From Spongiibacter thalassae (lineage in GTDB: Bacteria > Pseudomonadota > Gammaproteobacteria > Pseudomonadales > Spongiibacteraceae): a stretch of DNA of 64,000 nt. Made by a program: the position numbers and the translations under genes. Under the pieces are notes generated by a model. It searched no databases. It was not told the DNA's origin and worked only from the letters and a program-made list of their open reading frames with translations. Positions within the stretch are counted from its first letter, which is position 1. Each line of letters starts with the position of its first letter. The stretch is taken from NCBI RefSeq assembly GCF_012272835.1, contig NZ_JAAWWK010000001.1, forward strand, positions 62,001 to 126,000, given 5' to 3'. Below, piece by piece: positions 8,693 through 17,635 of the stretch.

Positions 8693-9475
8693 TTAACGCG
8701 CCACTTGGCCATCATCCACCCGTATCACGGTGCCAGTGACGCAGTCAGACGCCGGTGCACAAAGGTAAAGCAAGGTGCTGTCTAGCTGCGATGGTTCGCA
8801 AATGCGATTCCGTGGGAAATTTCCAGATACATCGCCTACGCGCGCTAGCATGCCGTCGGTCATTTCTGAGTGAAAAGTCCCTGGGGCAATAGCGTTAACA
8901 TTAATATGAAAGCGAGCCCATTCAACGGCCAAAACCTCGGTCATTCGCACCACTGCACCTTTGGTGATCGAATAGAGCGCGGCACCGCCACCTCCGTAAT
9001 TGTAGGCGGCAACGCTAGCAATATTGGTTATGCGCCCGTGGATACCGGCACTTTTAAAGCGTCGCGCTACTTCGCACGACAAGATAAATGGTCCGCGAAG
9101 ATTGGTGTCTAAGACGCGATCAATCAGTTCTACTGGCATTTTCATTGCTAGCTGAGAATCGGGTATTCCTGCATTGTTAACTAAAATAGTAAGCCTACCG
9201 AAAACAACCTCTGCTTTATCGACCGCGTTCATAATATTTTCGGCATCGGTCATATCCATCAGGACGCTCTGGCATTCACCGCCGTCTTGACGAATTACGG
9301 CTTCAAGTTCTCGAAGTTTATTCTCACGGCGCCCAGTAGCAATCACCTTTGCCCCAGCCGCTGCGAGGACTCGAGCGAACTGCCAACCGAGACCTGAGCT
9401 AGCGCCGGTTACCATGGCAATTTGCCCTGTTAGGTCAATACGGGTGTTGATCGAACCCTTATTATTTATTGTCAT
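8693..9475 (-). CDS. Short-chain dehydrogenase/reductase (SDR)
   Basis: The 260-residue classical SDR shows GASSGLGWQFA near residue 20, NNAGIPDS, NIASVAAYN with the catalytic Ser, YSITK as the YxxxK pair, and a C-terminal GTVIRVDDGQ. It is distinct from the neighbouring SDR and may handle another hydroxyl or keto position. It starts at ATG 9475, 9 bp after the stop of the enoyl-CoA hydratase gene, indicating co-transcription. No own strong ribosome-binding site is seen, so translation may be coupled. Confidence 0.88.
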   Translation of the reverse strand: MTINNKGSINTRIDLTGQIAMVTGASSGLGWQFARVLAAAGAKVIATGRRENKLRELEAVIRQDGGECQSVLMDMTDAENIMNAVDKAEVVFGRLTILVNNAGIPDSQLAMKMPVELIDRVLDTNLRGPFILSCEVARRFKSAGIHGRITNIASVAAYNYGGGGAALYSITKGAVVRMTEVLAVEWARFHINVNAIAPGTFHSEMTDGMLARVGDVSGNFPRNRICEPSQLDSTLLYLCAPASDCVTGTVIRVDDGQVAR

Positions 9476-9484
9476 ATTTAAACT

Positions 9485-10297
9485 CTATTTATCTTGGTAA
9501 ACAGGTGGCCGCTTTTCAAAAAATGCGGTTACGGCTTCTAGATGATCTCGGGTCTGCCCCACTAAAATTTGCTGGCGGTCTTCCAGCGCCATAGCGGCGT
9601 CCAGACTCGGTGCATCAATCGCTATATTTAAACCATCTTTGCTTAAGCGCAGACCCATAGGGGCAGTTAGGAGCATTTCATCCACGAAAATTTGGGCGAT
9701 TTTCTCTAGCTCGCCTTTGGCCACAACATCGGATACCAGATTGACCCTAAGCGCTCGCTCCGCATCGATAAATCGTCCGGTAAGTATCAACTCGGAAGCG
9801 ACCGATGTACCGACCAGGCGAGGTAAAAAATAACTCGCTCCCATATCACAACCTGTTAAACCAATTTTGATAAAGGCGGCGTTCATTTTGCAGTTATCTG
9901 CCGCAATTCGAATATCTGAGGCTAGGGCCATTGTAAAGCCACCACCACAAACGGCGCCGTGCAATTGGCTGATAATTGGTTGTGGACAGCGGCGCATCGC
10001 CTTCATAATGTCGCGAATGTCTGTTTGTAATTGGTAGGCTTGCTGCACTGAGCCCTCAACACCGTCGATATCCGATAAATCCAATCCTGCGCAAAAGGCG
10101 CGCCCCGCCGCCTTTAACACCACTACCCGCACGCTGTGATTACGATACAAGGCGGTGAAATAATCACTTAACTCATCTATCATCGCCCGATTCATGGCAT
10201 TGAGTGCAGCAGGGCGGTTGAGTGTTAGCCAATCGGCATCGTCTCTGTGCTCTAGGATGATTGTCTCGTAATTACGCTCGCTCTTGTCAGCACTCAT
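9485..10297 (-). CDS. Enoyl-CoA hydratase/isomerase (crotonase family)
   Basis: The crotonase-fold protein of 270 residues has the oxyanion-hole segment RAFCAGLDLSD, the second oxyanion loop HGAVCGGGFTMALASD, and the active-site region FIKIGLTGCDMGASYFLPRLVG. The second acidic residue is Asp in GCDMG, a variant common in actinobacterial-type EchA proteins. It hydrates 2-enoyl-CoA to 3-hydroxyacyl-CoA or isomerises the double bond. Start ATG 10297 has GAGAGGAA upstream, and the dienoyl-CoA-reductase-like gene ends 13 bp before it. Confidence 0.9.
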   Translation of the reverse strand: MSADKSERNYETIILEHRDDADWLTLNRPAALNAMNRAMIDELSDYFTALYRNHSVRVVVLKAAGRAFCAGLDLSDIDGVEGSVQQAYQLQTDIRDIMKAMRRCPQPIISQLHGAVCGGGFTMALASDIRIAADNCKMNAAFIKIGLTGCDMGASYFLPRLVGTSVASELILTGRFIDAERALRVNLVSDVVAKGELEKIAQIFVDEMLLTAPMGLRLSKDGLNIAIDAPSLDAAMALEDRQQILVGQTRDHLEAVTAFFEKRPPVYQDK

Positions 10298-10310
10298 TTT
10301 GCGATTCCTC

Positions 10311-11120
10311 TCAGCGTGGCAATGGGTTTAAACATCCAAAGCTGCCATCGCCCGTTAGCGTTCCACCATCGACGTAAATCAACTGGCCAGAAACATAAGC
10401 TGAGGCGTCTGAGCATAAAAACACGGCCATATCGGCAATTTCATTTATCTGGCCAAGGCGTCGCGCGGGCACTCGTTTCACTGCCGCTTCCAACTCTTCT
10501 GGTGTGCTGGATAAAAACTTCACACCCTCGGTGCCTTCAATACCGCCGGGGGCGATTAGATTGGCGCGAACACCTGCCGGCCCCCATTCGACAGCCAAGG
10601 TTTTGGTGAGCATATTCACCCCGGCTTTCGCCGCTGCGGCATGGGCCTGAAAAGGCATGGCTTGCTCAGATTGGCCGGCAGTAATCGCGATCAAGGATGC
10701 GCCCGGCTTAGTCAGGTAGTCAAAACTGGCGCGAAATACATTAAACGTCCCTATCAAGTCGATATCGATCACGGTTTTAAAGCCATTAGGCGAAAGCCCC
10801 ACCAAGGGGGCGAAGAAGTTGCCCGCCGCGCCGGAAACAAGCATATCGATAGTGCCAAATTTTTCTGCGGTGGTTTTAAGCGCCGCTGCTACCGCGTCGT
10901 AATCACGAACATCACAGGATAAGCCTAAGGCCTGGCCGCCACCTATATCTGAAATTTCTTGTTGTGCCCTCGCCGCGCGTTCAGCATTGCGCCCGATCAC
11001 TACTACATTGGCACCGTTTTCCGCAAAGGCTTTAGCAATGCCTAGATTAATGCCTCGTGTACCACCCGCAACAAAAGCAACTTTATTAGAAAATAATTGA
11101 CCATGGAATGATTTAGCCAT
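10311..11120 (-). CDS. 2,4-dienoyl-CoA reductase-type SDR
   Basis: This 269-residue SDR resembles the peroxisomal/bacterial 2,4-dienoyl-CoA reductase group: AGGTRGINLGIA cofactor motif, SGAAGNFFAP, LSPNGFKTVIDIDLIGTFNV, and EWGPAGVRANLIAPGGIEGTEG. The usual catalytic Tyr of YxxxK is absent (HAAAAK), as is normal for DECR2-type proteins. It reduces 2,4-dienoyl-CoA with NADPH, needed for unsaturated chains. The ATG at 11120 is chosen because AAGGAG lies 6 nt upstream; the frame stays open to 11183 without support. It is the first gene of the operon running to about 5.0 kb. Confidence 0.88.
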   Translation of the reverse strand: MAKSFHGQLFSNKVAFVAGGTRGINLGIAKAFAENGANVVVIGRNAERAARAQQEISDIGGGQALGLSCDVRDYDAVAAALKTTAEKFGTIDMLVSGAAGNFFAPLVGLSPNGFKTVIDIDLIGTFNVFRASFDYLTKPGASLIAITAGQSEQAMPFQAHAAAAKAGVNMLTKTLAVEWGPAGVRANLIAPGGIEGTEGVKFLSSTPEELEAAVKRVPARRLGQINEIADMAVFLCSDASAYVSGQLIYVDGGTLTGDGSFGCLNPLPR

Positions 11121-11183
11121 TATGAACTCCTTAGCGGATCGCTGAGTGTTGTAGAACAGTTTTAGGCAGTGCACCCAAAACAT

Positions 11184-11412
11184 AATTGGTAGGGGGTGGG
11201 GCGGGTTTTCATTCCCACCCTTGAGGTAATGTTTGCGAAGCTTCTTCTCAGGGAATCAAACCATTCATTTTATCAAGGAGCAGCCCCCGCCGCGTCTTTT
11301 GCTTTTTGATCAGGCATTCGGGTTCGGCGAAGGTGCTGGCTCATGCAGTAGTTCGGTTGAAATAGATGTTCGCCGAATTATCTCAAATTATGGGGGTTGT
11401 GCAGAGATTAAT
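11184..11412 (-). mobile_element. IS5-family remnant, left (transposase 5') end
   Basis: Reading the minus strand, this stretch matches the 5' end of the IS5-like element at 14.4 kb: the non-coding leader, the terminal repeat (about 11393-11408), and codons for the transposase N terminus with small deletions. About 230 bp survive; the rest of the element is gone. Its orientation is inverted relative to the copy at 14403-15346, so the two 5' ends face each other across the P450 gene. The remnant separates the SDR operon promoter region from the P450 stop codon. Confidence 0.75.
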
Positions 11413-11427
11413 TCGGTAAGTTATTTG

Positions 11428-12726
11428 TTATTCAATTTCAAAGCGAATTGGTAGCACTTTAGGTCCACTAATAAAATTTGCTTTTGTGAACTTTACTTCA
11501 CCATTGAATTTTAGGGATTTAATTCGTGGTAGTAACGCTTCAAGCAGTACTCGTAGTTCAAGTTTTGCTAAATGTTGGCCAATACACACATGGGGGCCGT
11601 GCCCAAACGCTAGGTGCTTGTTGGGTTGACGATCAATGCGAAACTCAAAGGGGTTAGAGAACTTCTCTTCATCAAAATTTGCACTTTGGTAAGATAGCAT
11701 TACCCAGTCGCCCGCTTTAATTGTTTGTCCGCGTATTTGATAGTCTTCATTTGCGGTGCGCATAAAATGCTTAACTGGTGTGATCCACCTAAATGTTTCA
11801 TCAACAAGACCTGGTATTAATGAGGGGTCTTTTTTTACTTTTTCAAACTGTTCAGGAAATTGGCATAAGGCCCATATGGCACCCGCAGTAGACGCTGAGG
11901 TGGTGTCATGCCCCGCGGTGGCGAGGACTGTATAGTAATTCGCTAGCTCATAGGGTTTGATCGGCTCGCCGTCAACGAGAGCGTTGGCAACAACGGTGGC
12001 GACGTCGTCGCGGGGCGTGGCGCGTCGATCTTCCGCTATCCCATTGAAGTAGCTGGCAAAATCTGCGAGCACCTTCTTTATTACTTCTGCTGCCGCTGCT
12101 GGGTCAGCCATTTTCTCGCTGTCGCGAGCGAGATCAGGGTCGCGTGCACCAAACAGCTCTTGGGTGAGCTTAAGCATCAATGGTTCGTCTTTTTCAGGTA
12201 CACCTAAGATATCCATAACGACGTGGAGGGGATAACGGAGTGCTATGTCACTGACAAAATCACACTCGGGAGCATTGGCGATCATTGTGTCGGCAAAACT
12301 GCTTGCTATTTCTTTAACACGAGCTTCGAGTTCACGTACTTTTTTAGGCATAAACCAATTCTGAGTGATGCTTCGGTACTTTAAGTGCTCAGGGGGATCC
12401 ATGTTTACCAGGTTTCTGGAAAGATGTGGTGAACCTGCGGTTATGTGTCGAATTTGCTGGTCGACAATTTTTCTAGTGAGAACAGATGAATTCTCGGCGC
12501 TATTAAATTTGTCATTTTGGCGGCTGATTTCACTTATATCGTCAAATTTAGTGGCCAGCCAGAATGGATTGAAATCCTCGTGCTCGACTTTTCCTAGCGG
12601 CTGATTTGCGCGAAGCCAAGTAAATACTTCATACATGCTTTCGGGTTCAGCCCATGCGCAGGGATCAACGATCCGGTCGGCGTAATCTTGCGGGACTAAA
12701 TTCCTTTGGGTATTAATTGTCGTCAT
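11428..12726 (-). CDS. Cytochrome P450 (bacterial class I type)
   Basis: The 432-residue P450 has the I-helix AGHDTT (about 271-276), the K-helix ETFR (310-313), and the haem loop FGHGPHVCIG with Cys381 as thiolate ligand. The overall layout resembles CYP125/CYP142-like and related soluble P450s that hydroxylate terpenoid or sterol chains; the exact family cannot be assigned without a search. It needs a ferredoxin and reductase not found in this window. It shares matching segments (PFWLATKF, DFVSDIALRYPL) with the P450 at 31.1 kb. Start ATG 12726 has AAGGA upstream. It is bracketed by inverted IS5 remnants. Confidence 0.92.
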   Translation of the reverse strand: MTTINTQRNLVPQDYADRIVDPCAWAEPESMYEVFTWLRANQPLGKVEHEDFNPFWLATKFDDISEISRQNDKFNSAENSSVLTRKIVDQQIRHITAGSPHLSRNLVNMDPPEHLKYRSITQNWFMPKKVRELEARVKEIASSFADTMIANAPECDFVSDIALRYPLHVVMDILGVPEKDEPLMLKLTQELFGARDPDLARDSEKMADPAAAAEVIKKVLADFASYFNGIAEDRRATPRDDVATVVANALVDGEPIKPYELANYYTVLATAGHDTTSASTAGAIWALCQFPEQFEKVKKDPSLIPGLVDETFRWITPVKHFMRTANEDYQIRGQTIKAGDWVMLSYQSANFDEEKFSNPFEFRIDRQPNKHLAFGHGPHVCIGQHLAKLELRVLLEALLPRIKSLKFNGEVKFTKANFISGPKVLPIRFEIE

Positions 12727-13067
12727 CTCGATGTCCTTTATTTGTGCGATCGCAGTGTTCTGGTGAGACCATTCTTAATACGCATTTACAAAGAATGTGG
12801 TCATATTGATTGCTATGTATGGTATCCTCCCTCAATCTGGCTCGCAAGAACTTTTGCGTCTTTAATAAAATCATAATAGATGCATAAGGAAATAAAAAAG
12901 TGGATTAGTAGATATATTGCAGCAAGAAAGACTGTATTTGCGTCGTCATTTATGTGGGGTGATTTTCTGCTTTTGTTGTCGGTCCATATTGGGTGCTCGG
13001 GTTTAGAGGCAGGGCTAACTTTACCTTGCGCTGACCTTTCTCCGATACGAGTTGCAGGTGGTGTCCC
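12727..13067. other. Intergenic region upstream of the P450 gene
   Basis: This 340-bp stretch holds the presumed promoter of the minus-strand P450. A 10-bp palindrome TGCGATCGCA lies at 12745-12754, just upstream of the start codon. A short plus-strand frame (12880-13071) has no recognisable features and I do not call it a gene. No other structure was identified. Confidence 0.4.
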
Positions 13068-14042
13068 CTAAGTAGCCGTCCGGTGAGTACACCTTTTGCT
13101 CCTGAGCCAGGGCCAACATGATGGTGTCTATCTGTTTTTGGAGCGGACACCTAAAATGGATACGCAAGGATTACTTTGTCGACCTGTTAAGCCACGACGT
13201 CGCCGACACACTCTGGAATTTAAGGCACGGGTACTGGCCGCTAGTGCGGAGCTTGGTGCGTCTGTGCTGGCCCCGGGGAAGATGCGTATCCATAAGGCTT
13301 ATGTCTGGGCCTATGCCTCAATGCGGTACTCCGCCATCCAGGGGGTGCTCTATGACTTCCAGCCTGGCCGTGCCGCGCAGGCGGCCAGAGACTTCCTGGC
13401 CGATTGGCAAGGCAAACTGGTCTGCGACGACTATGGGGGTTACAAGGCCGGCTTTGCCAGTGGCATCATCGAAATTGGCTGCTGGGCCCATGCCCGCCGT
13501 AAGTTCCATGATTTGCATGTGGCCAATAAAAGTCAGATTTCCGAGCAGGCGCTCGGTTATATACAAGACCTGTACTTGATTGAGCTGGAGCTAGCTGAAC
13601 TGCCCCCAGAGGAACGGTAGCGGCAGGAAAACTCAAAGCTCATCCTTGATCAATTGCATCACCGGCTCATTGCCAAGTGACAGCAGGTGCCGGATGGCAG
13701 TGGTACGGCTAGAGCGATCGCCTACAGCTTAAAACGCTGGGACGCCTTGATCCGTTATATCGATGACGGCGCAGTGCCCATCGACAACAACTGGGTAGAG
13801 AACCAAATCCGGCCCTGGGCGCTCGGTCGGTCAAACTGGCTATTTGCAGGTTCACTGCGCAGTGGTCAGCGGGCGGCGAATACCATGACGCTGATCCCGT
13901 CGGTCAAGATCAACGGCCTCAATCCGTAAGCCTACCTAAAAGATGTGATGGAAAAACTGCCGACACAGAAAGCGTCAAAAATCGAGGAGCTGCTACCGCA
14001 CAATTGGAGGCATTGATCAACTTGGGATTGCCGGAGGCTTAC
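13068..14042 (+). mobile_element. Decayed IS66-family element
   Basis: The element contains a fused, broken transposase frame. Imperfect inverted ends may be present: TAAG..CC.TCCGG near 13068-13084, and its inverted counterpart near 14024-14042. A normal IS66 element is about 2.5 kb with tnpA, tnpB and tnpC; here only about 1 kb remains because tnpA is joined directly to the 3' part of tnpC. It lies between the two inverted IS5 remnants. Confidence 0.7.
13156..14016 (+). pseudogene. IS66 transposase, TnpA-TnpC deletion fusion with stop codons
   Basis: The first 37 or so codons resemble IS66 TnpA (RRRRHTLEFKARVLAASAELGASV). Sequence then jumps to the TnpC catalytic domain (VYDFQPxRA equivalent, KLVCDDYGGYKA, EIGCWAHARRKFHDLH, VPIDNNWVENQIRPWALGRSNWLFAG). 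The single reading frame is interrupted by TAG at 13618-13620, TGA at 13678-13680 and TAA at 13927-13929, yet the frame is otherwise kept to the TnpC C terminus (ELLPHNW) and TGA 14014-14016. It is therefore a dead transposase gene. Confidence 0.85.
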
Positions 14043-14398
14043 GCATGTAATGTGCATCGGCCAGAAATTTGTTTCGCAGATGTAAGGCATTGATATTAAA
14101 TAAAAAATGTGCTTTTCGTGGTGCCAAAACCTACTCATGTGCGAAGCAATGAGAGCTTAGTCCGGATACTAGAGCAACGTAGCAGCGCCCGAAGCTGGCG
14201 GTGCACTCAGTCCGTTGGGTGCAGCAATACAGCAAAAATAGTGCGTTAAAAGTTGGTATTGCGGTATCATGGATTATACCTAGGTTGCATATTGTCAGTT
14301 TGGAGTATGATCTTGGTTTTCTGGGTTGATTCGGGCGAGTTGATTGCCGATGGTAGGCGCGGCGTTGCGTTGGCTTAATACGGGGTTGCGTGGGTCTT
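14043..14398. other. Gene-free spacer between IS66 and IS5 remnants
   Basis: No coding, RNA or repeat structure was recognised in this 356-bp stretch. It ends with CTAG (14399-14402), which abuts the left end of the IS5-like element. Confidence 0.4.
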
Positions 14399-14469
14399 CT
14401 AGGACATCTCCGCACAACCTCCATAATTTAAGCTAATTTAGCGAACATTTATTTTAACCGGACTACTGT

Positions 14470-15232
14470 ATGGGCCAGCTTACCTTCGTCGAAGCCGAAT
14501 ACCTGAACAAAAAGCGTAAGACGCGGCGGGCGCTGTTCCTTGAGAAAATGGATGGTTTGATTCCCAGGGCGAAGCTGGAGGAGAAGCTCCGCAAGCACTA
14601 CCCCAAGGGTGAGAATGGAGGCCCTCCTTACCCGCTCCTCATCATGCTTCGAGTGCATTGCCTGCAACTGTTCTTCAACCTCAGCGATCCGGCGATGGAG
14701 GATGCCTTATACGAGATCGAGTCCAAGAGCTGCACCCAGCTCAACTAAGAATCAGGAGGTGGAGCGAGACCGAGAGATGTATCAGGCCAAGAAAGGCGAT
14801 GAATGGCTCTTTGGTATGAAGATGCATATTAGTGTGGATGACCGAGATGGCTTGATTCACAGCGTCGCAACTACAGCAGCGAATGTGCGTGATCTCACTG
14901 CCGCGGATCAGCTTCTTCATGGAGAAGAGCAGCGAGTCTGGGGTGATGCGGGTTATACCGGCATCCATAATCGGGGTGAATTTAAAGATCGGGAAGTCGA
15001 TTGGCGTATCGCGCTACGTCCCGGCAGCCGAAGCAAGCTAGCAGAGTCGCTGCAGGAAATGCTGGGGGAGATAAAGGCCAGCGTTCGAGCCAGGGTTGAG
15101 CATCCCTTCCGAACGATCAAACAGCAGTTTGGTTATGGGAAGGTTCGTTACCGTGGGTTGGCGAAAAGTGCCAATCGGTTTTACATCATCTCGGCGTTTA
15201 CCCTCCCTCATAGGGAGGGTGTGCGCCAGTAA
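14470..15232 (+). pseudogene. IS5-family transposase, broken by internal deletion
   Basis: The N-terminal frame (14470-14748) matches IS5 transposase: QLTFVEAEYLNKKRKTRR, MLRVHCLQLFFNLSDPAMEDALYEI. It runs into a stop after an internal deletion of roughly 80 codons. The C-terminal part continues in another frame from about 14745 with REMYQAKKGDEWLFGMKMHISVD, VWGDAGYTGI, RARVEHPFRTIKQQFGYGKVRYRGL. The first catalytic Asp region is lost and the final codons are replaced by a small palindrome (15200-15220). It is not functional. Confidence 0.85.
15200..15220. repeat. Perfect 8-bp hairpin inside the IS5 remnant
   Basis: ACCCTCCC and GGGAGGGT are separated by TCATA. The palindrome replaces transposase codons expected between AFTL and VRQ. 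It could act as a weak terminator or mark a small rearrangement. Confidence 0.6.
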
Positions 15233-15377
15233 TCAGCCAGATGGCTGGGTAAGGCCGAGAGGGGGTGCGAGTCACAAGGTTTTACGCTACGAACGCGGTG
15301 ATTTAGCGACATTTTGTTAGCGACGGCGGTTTTGTGCAGAACATCTCTAGGTAATAGGTAATTCATGGAGGAACAAG

Positions 15378-16754
15378 ATGTTAGTTGAAAATATACCGCA
15401 ATCTTCAGAAATTCCAGGTCCAAGAGGCTTGCCTTTTATTGGCGTTATCCCGCGCTTTCTTCAAGAGCCGCTGGCCTTATTTGAGGATGCGGTCAGGAAA
15501 TATGGGCAGGTATTTAAGCTTCCTTTGGGGGGCAAGGAGATTGTCTTCCTGAATGACCCGAGTGATATCGAAAATGTACTGAGGCTTGATTTTAGATCCT
15601 ACGGGCAGTCTGCTACCCACGAGGATCTGCTCGCGCCTTTGCTCGGTCGTGGCGTCGCTTCAGTGTCAGATCATGCCTATTGGGAGCAGCTCCACAGAAT
15701 ACTTTTGCCTGCTTTTACACCTAAAATGTTGAAAAAATATTTTGAGCAAACTGCGCTTGTTATTCAGTCCGAAGTCGACCATCTTGAAGAGTTGCGTTTA
15801 GCGGATTCGAATGTTGAACTTTATGAGTTTGTGCGTTTGGGAATATTCACGGCCCTTACGAAAACTCTGTTTGTGCGCGGCATTGAGAGTGATGAAATTC
15901 CTGGCATCTTGGAATTGTTTCTGTCGTCTAACAATTATATCAATGCCCGTTATCTTACCAATGCATCGCGTTTTACGGCGATATTGCCGGCCATACGGAA
16001 AGGGCGGCGTGACCTGAAGAAAATCGATAAACGGGTTTATGAGTTGATAGCCTATCGAAAGGAAAATCGAGTTGAAGAGGCGGAAGATATGCTCGATACC
16101 CTGTTGGAGGCAAGGTTTAGCGACGGTACAGCTTTAAGCGATGTAGAATTGCGGGACAATATCACATCGCTCTTCTTTGGTGGCCAAGAAACGACGCCAA
16201 GTGAAGTAACTTGGGCTTTTGGCTTATTGGCAGCTAATCCTGATAAACGCCAGATCATGCTTAACGAAATCGATGAGGTGCTTGCCGACCGTATTCCGAC
16301 ATTCGATGACCTGAGTAAGCTTGTTTACACCGGTATGGTGTTTGACGAGGCTATGCGACTTTACCCGGCTTTTAGTTTTTTGGCGCGAGAAGCGTTGATT
16401 GATACAACTATACGTGGCTACAGTGTGAAAAAAGGTACGCCTATCGCGTTTCCGGGGTGGACAATTCATCGCAACGAGGATTATTGGCCGGATTCGGAGA
16501 AGTTTCTCCCAGAGCGTCATGCTAAAGAAATAAGTCGTAAGCGCGCTAAATGCTCATTTATGTCATTTGGCTATGGTCAGCGTCGTTGTATTGGTGAGCG
16601 AGTGGCTAGAATGGAGAGCACGCTGATGTTGGCGATGGTGTCCCAAAGATTTTTGCTTGAGCACGCCGACGGCAGGCTGCCGGACCCCCGCGTACAGATG
16701 TCGATTAAGCCGGTAGGAAAAATGCCGATGAAAATTATTAAGCGGTATAGGTGA
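15378..16754 (+). CDS. Cytochrome P450 (CYP4/CYP102-like, eukaryote-type layout)
   Basis: The 458-residue P450 begins with the proline-rich IPGPRGLPFIG segment and lacks a membrane anchor. It has GGQETTPSE in the I helix (about 268-276), EAMR (324-327), a PERF-like FLPER, and the haem loop FGYGQRRCIG with Cys404. Such class-E P450s hydroxylate fatty acids, alkanes or terpenoids. It is quite different from the two other P450s in the window. Start ATG 15378 has a strong GGAGG site, lying just outside the IS5 right end, so its promoter may come from or be disrupted by the IS. Confidence 0.92.
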   Translation: MLVENIPQSSEIPGPRGLPFIGVIPRFLQEPLALFEDAVRKYGQVFKLPLGGKEIVFLNDPSDIENVLRLDFRSYGQSATHEDLLAPLLGRGVASVSDHAYWEQLHRILLPAFTPKMLKKYFEQTALVIQSEVDHLEELRLADSNVELYEFVRLGIFTALTKTLFVRGIESDEIPGILELFLSSNNYINARYLTNASRFTAILPAIRKGRRDLKKIDKRVYELIAYRKENRVEEAEDMLDTLLEARFSDGTALSDVELRDNITSLFFGGQETTPSEVTWAFGLLAANPDKRQIMLNEIDEVLADRIPTFDDLSKLVYTGMVFDEAMRLYPAFSFLAREALIDTTIRGYSVKKGTPIAFPGWTIHRNEDYWPDSEKFLPERHAKEISRKRAKCSFMSFGYGQRRCIGERVARMESTLMLAMVSQRFLLEHADGRLPDPRVQMSIKPVGKMPMKIIKRYR

Positions 16755-17635
16755 GTAGATCGTTAAAAATTCATGTACTTCGTCAGCTTGCGATCAGCTG
16801 AGTTTGGTGAATAAAGCTTTTATCGAGATATAGCTTCCGCTCTCAATGGATAAGGAGCTGAGGCGCTGTCTGTATTAGATTTTTTTAGAAACTGTTCACA
16901 ATAATTCCTATAAATCGCCGGACGGATATTACAAAGCAATAATTCAAAATTATCGAACTCTAGTTCCCAATTCTGCGTGGCAACGTGAAAATTTCTAACC
17001 TGCAAGTGTTTAACGCAGTGTTGTAAGTCGCCGACCGCGGGTGCAAGTGGCGCGGTTTGCCGAAAAAGTTTGGCCGCTGGCTGAGTATTTATATGTGCGC
17101 GGGAATCGCTGGGCTACAGCAAAGTTTTCTGGATACCGTGTTTCTTGCTCTTCAGGGGAGTGATGTTATCTATCGTGAGGACAAACATCGATGTTCAGAT
17201 AGAGCCCCGTCGGCAAATTTATTGGAGCCAGAGCGCTGAATGCTTATCAGCAGGGGGCGTTACCGTCAGCTGGCAAAGAAAAGCTGGAATGCTGCTGTTT
17301 CATATAACTGTCGCAAAGGATTGGCCATATTTAGTGGGTGTGGGAGCACGTGCGAGCTCCTTTTGGTTGCGATTTATGCGGTCTATTAGTTGAAAATATG
17401 GTCGCGATATAGATGTGTCAGTCACGTTGTTATTTTTTTGCATTATAATTGTGTATAATATGAATGCATGGTATTGTGGGTTCAAGTGGGCTGTTTTAAG
17501 AGTTGATGTGGGCTGACCGTGCGCGACCTGTGCTTCGCACTTGGTGGAGCCGTTGGGGTCATTGCATGAAAATTTAGGTCACAGAGTTTTGTAATTACGC
17601 GGAAAATATTTTTCTATAATAAGGAGTAGTGCTCA
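16755..17635. other. Long intergenic region, no gene recognised
   Basis: About 880 bp without a convincing gene; short frames on both strands lack family features or ribosome-binding sites. An inverted repeat ATTATA/TATAAT lies at 17442-17459 in AT-rich sequence. The 3' end carries AAGGAG for the next gene. The stretch may hold decayed DNA and the promoter of the following kinase-like gene. Confidence 0.4.

Larger units (their letters stand above)
14403..15346 (+). mobile_element. IS5-family element, internally deleted
   Basis: The left end begins GACATCTCCGCACAACC. A degenerate inverted counterpart (GTGCAGAACATCTC) lies at about 15335-15347. CTAG occurs immediately outside the left end (14399-14402) and at the right edge (15347-15350), consistent with the 4-bp YTAR target duplication of IS5-group elements. 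The element is about 0.94 kb against a usual 1.2 kb, because the middle of the transposase is missing. Its right end lies 27-31 bp before the start codon of the next P450 gene. Confidence 0.75.

Noticed and set aside
11233-11454. 73-codon plus-strand frame
   Set aside because: It is the antisense reading of the IS5 transposase remnant, not a gene.
12880-13071. 63-codon plus-strand frame upstream of the P450
   Set aside because: Runs into the IS66 remnant and has no family signature; likely chance.
17057-17393. Two short plus-strand frames in the 16.7-17.6 kb gap
   Set aside because: Overlapping each other in different frames, with no family features.
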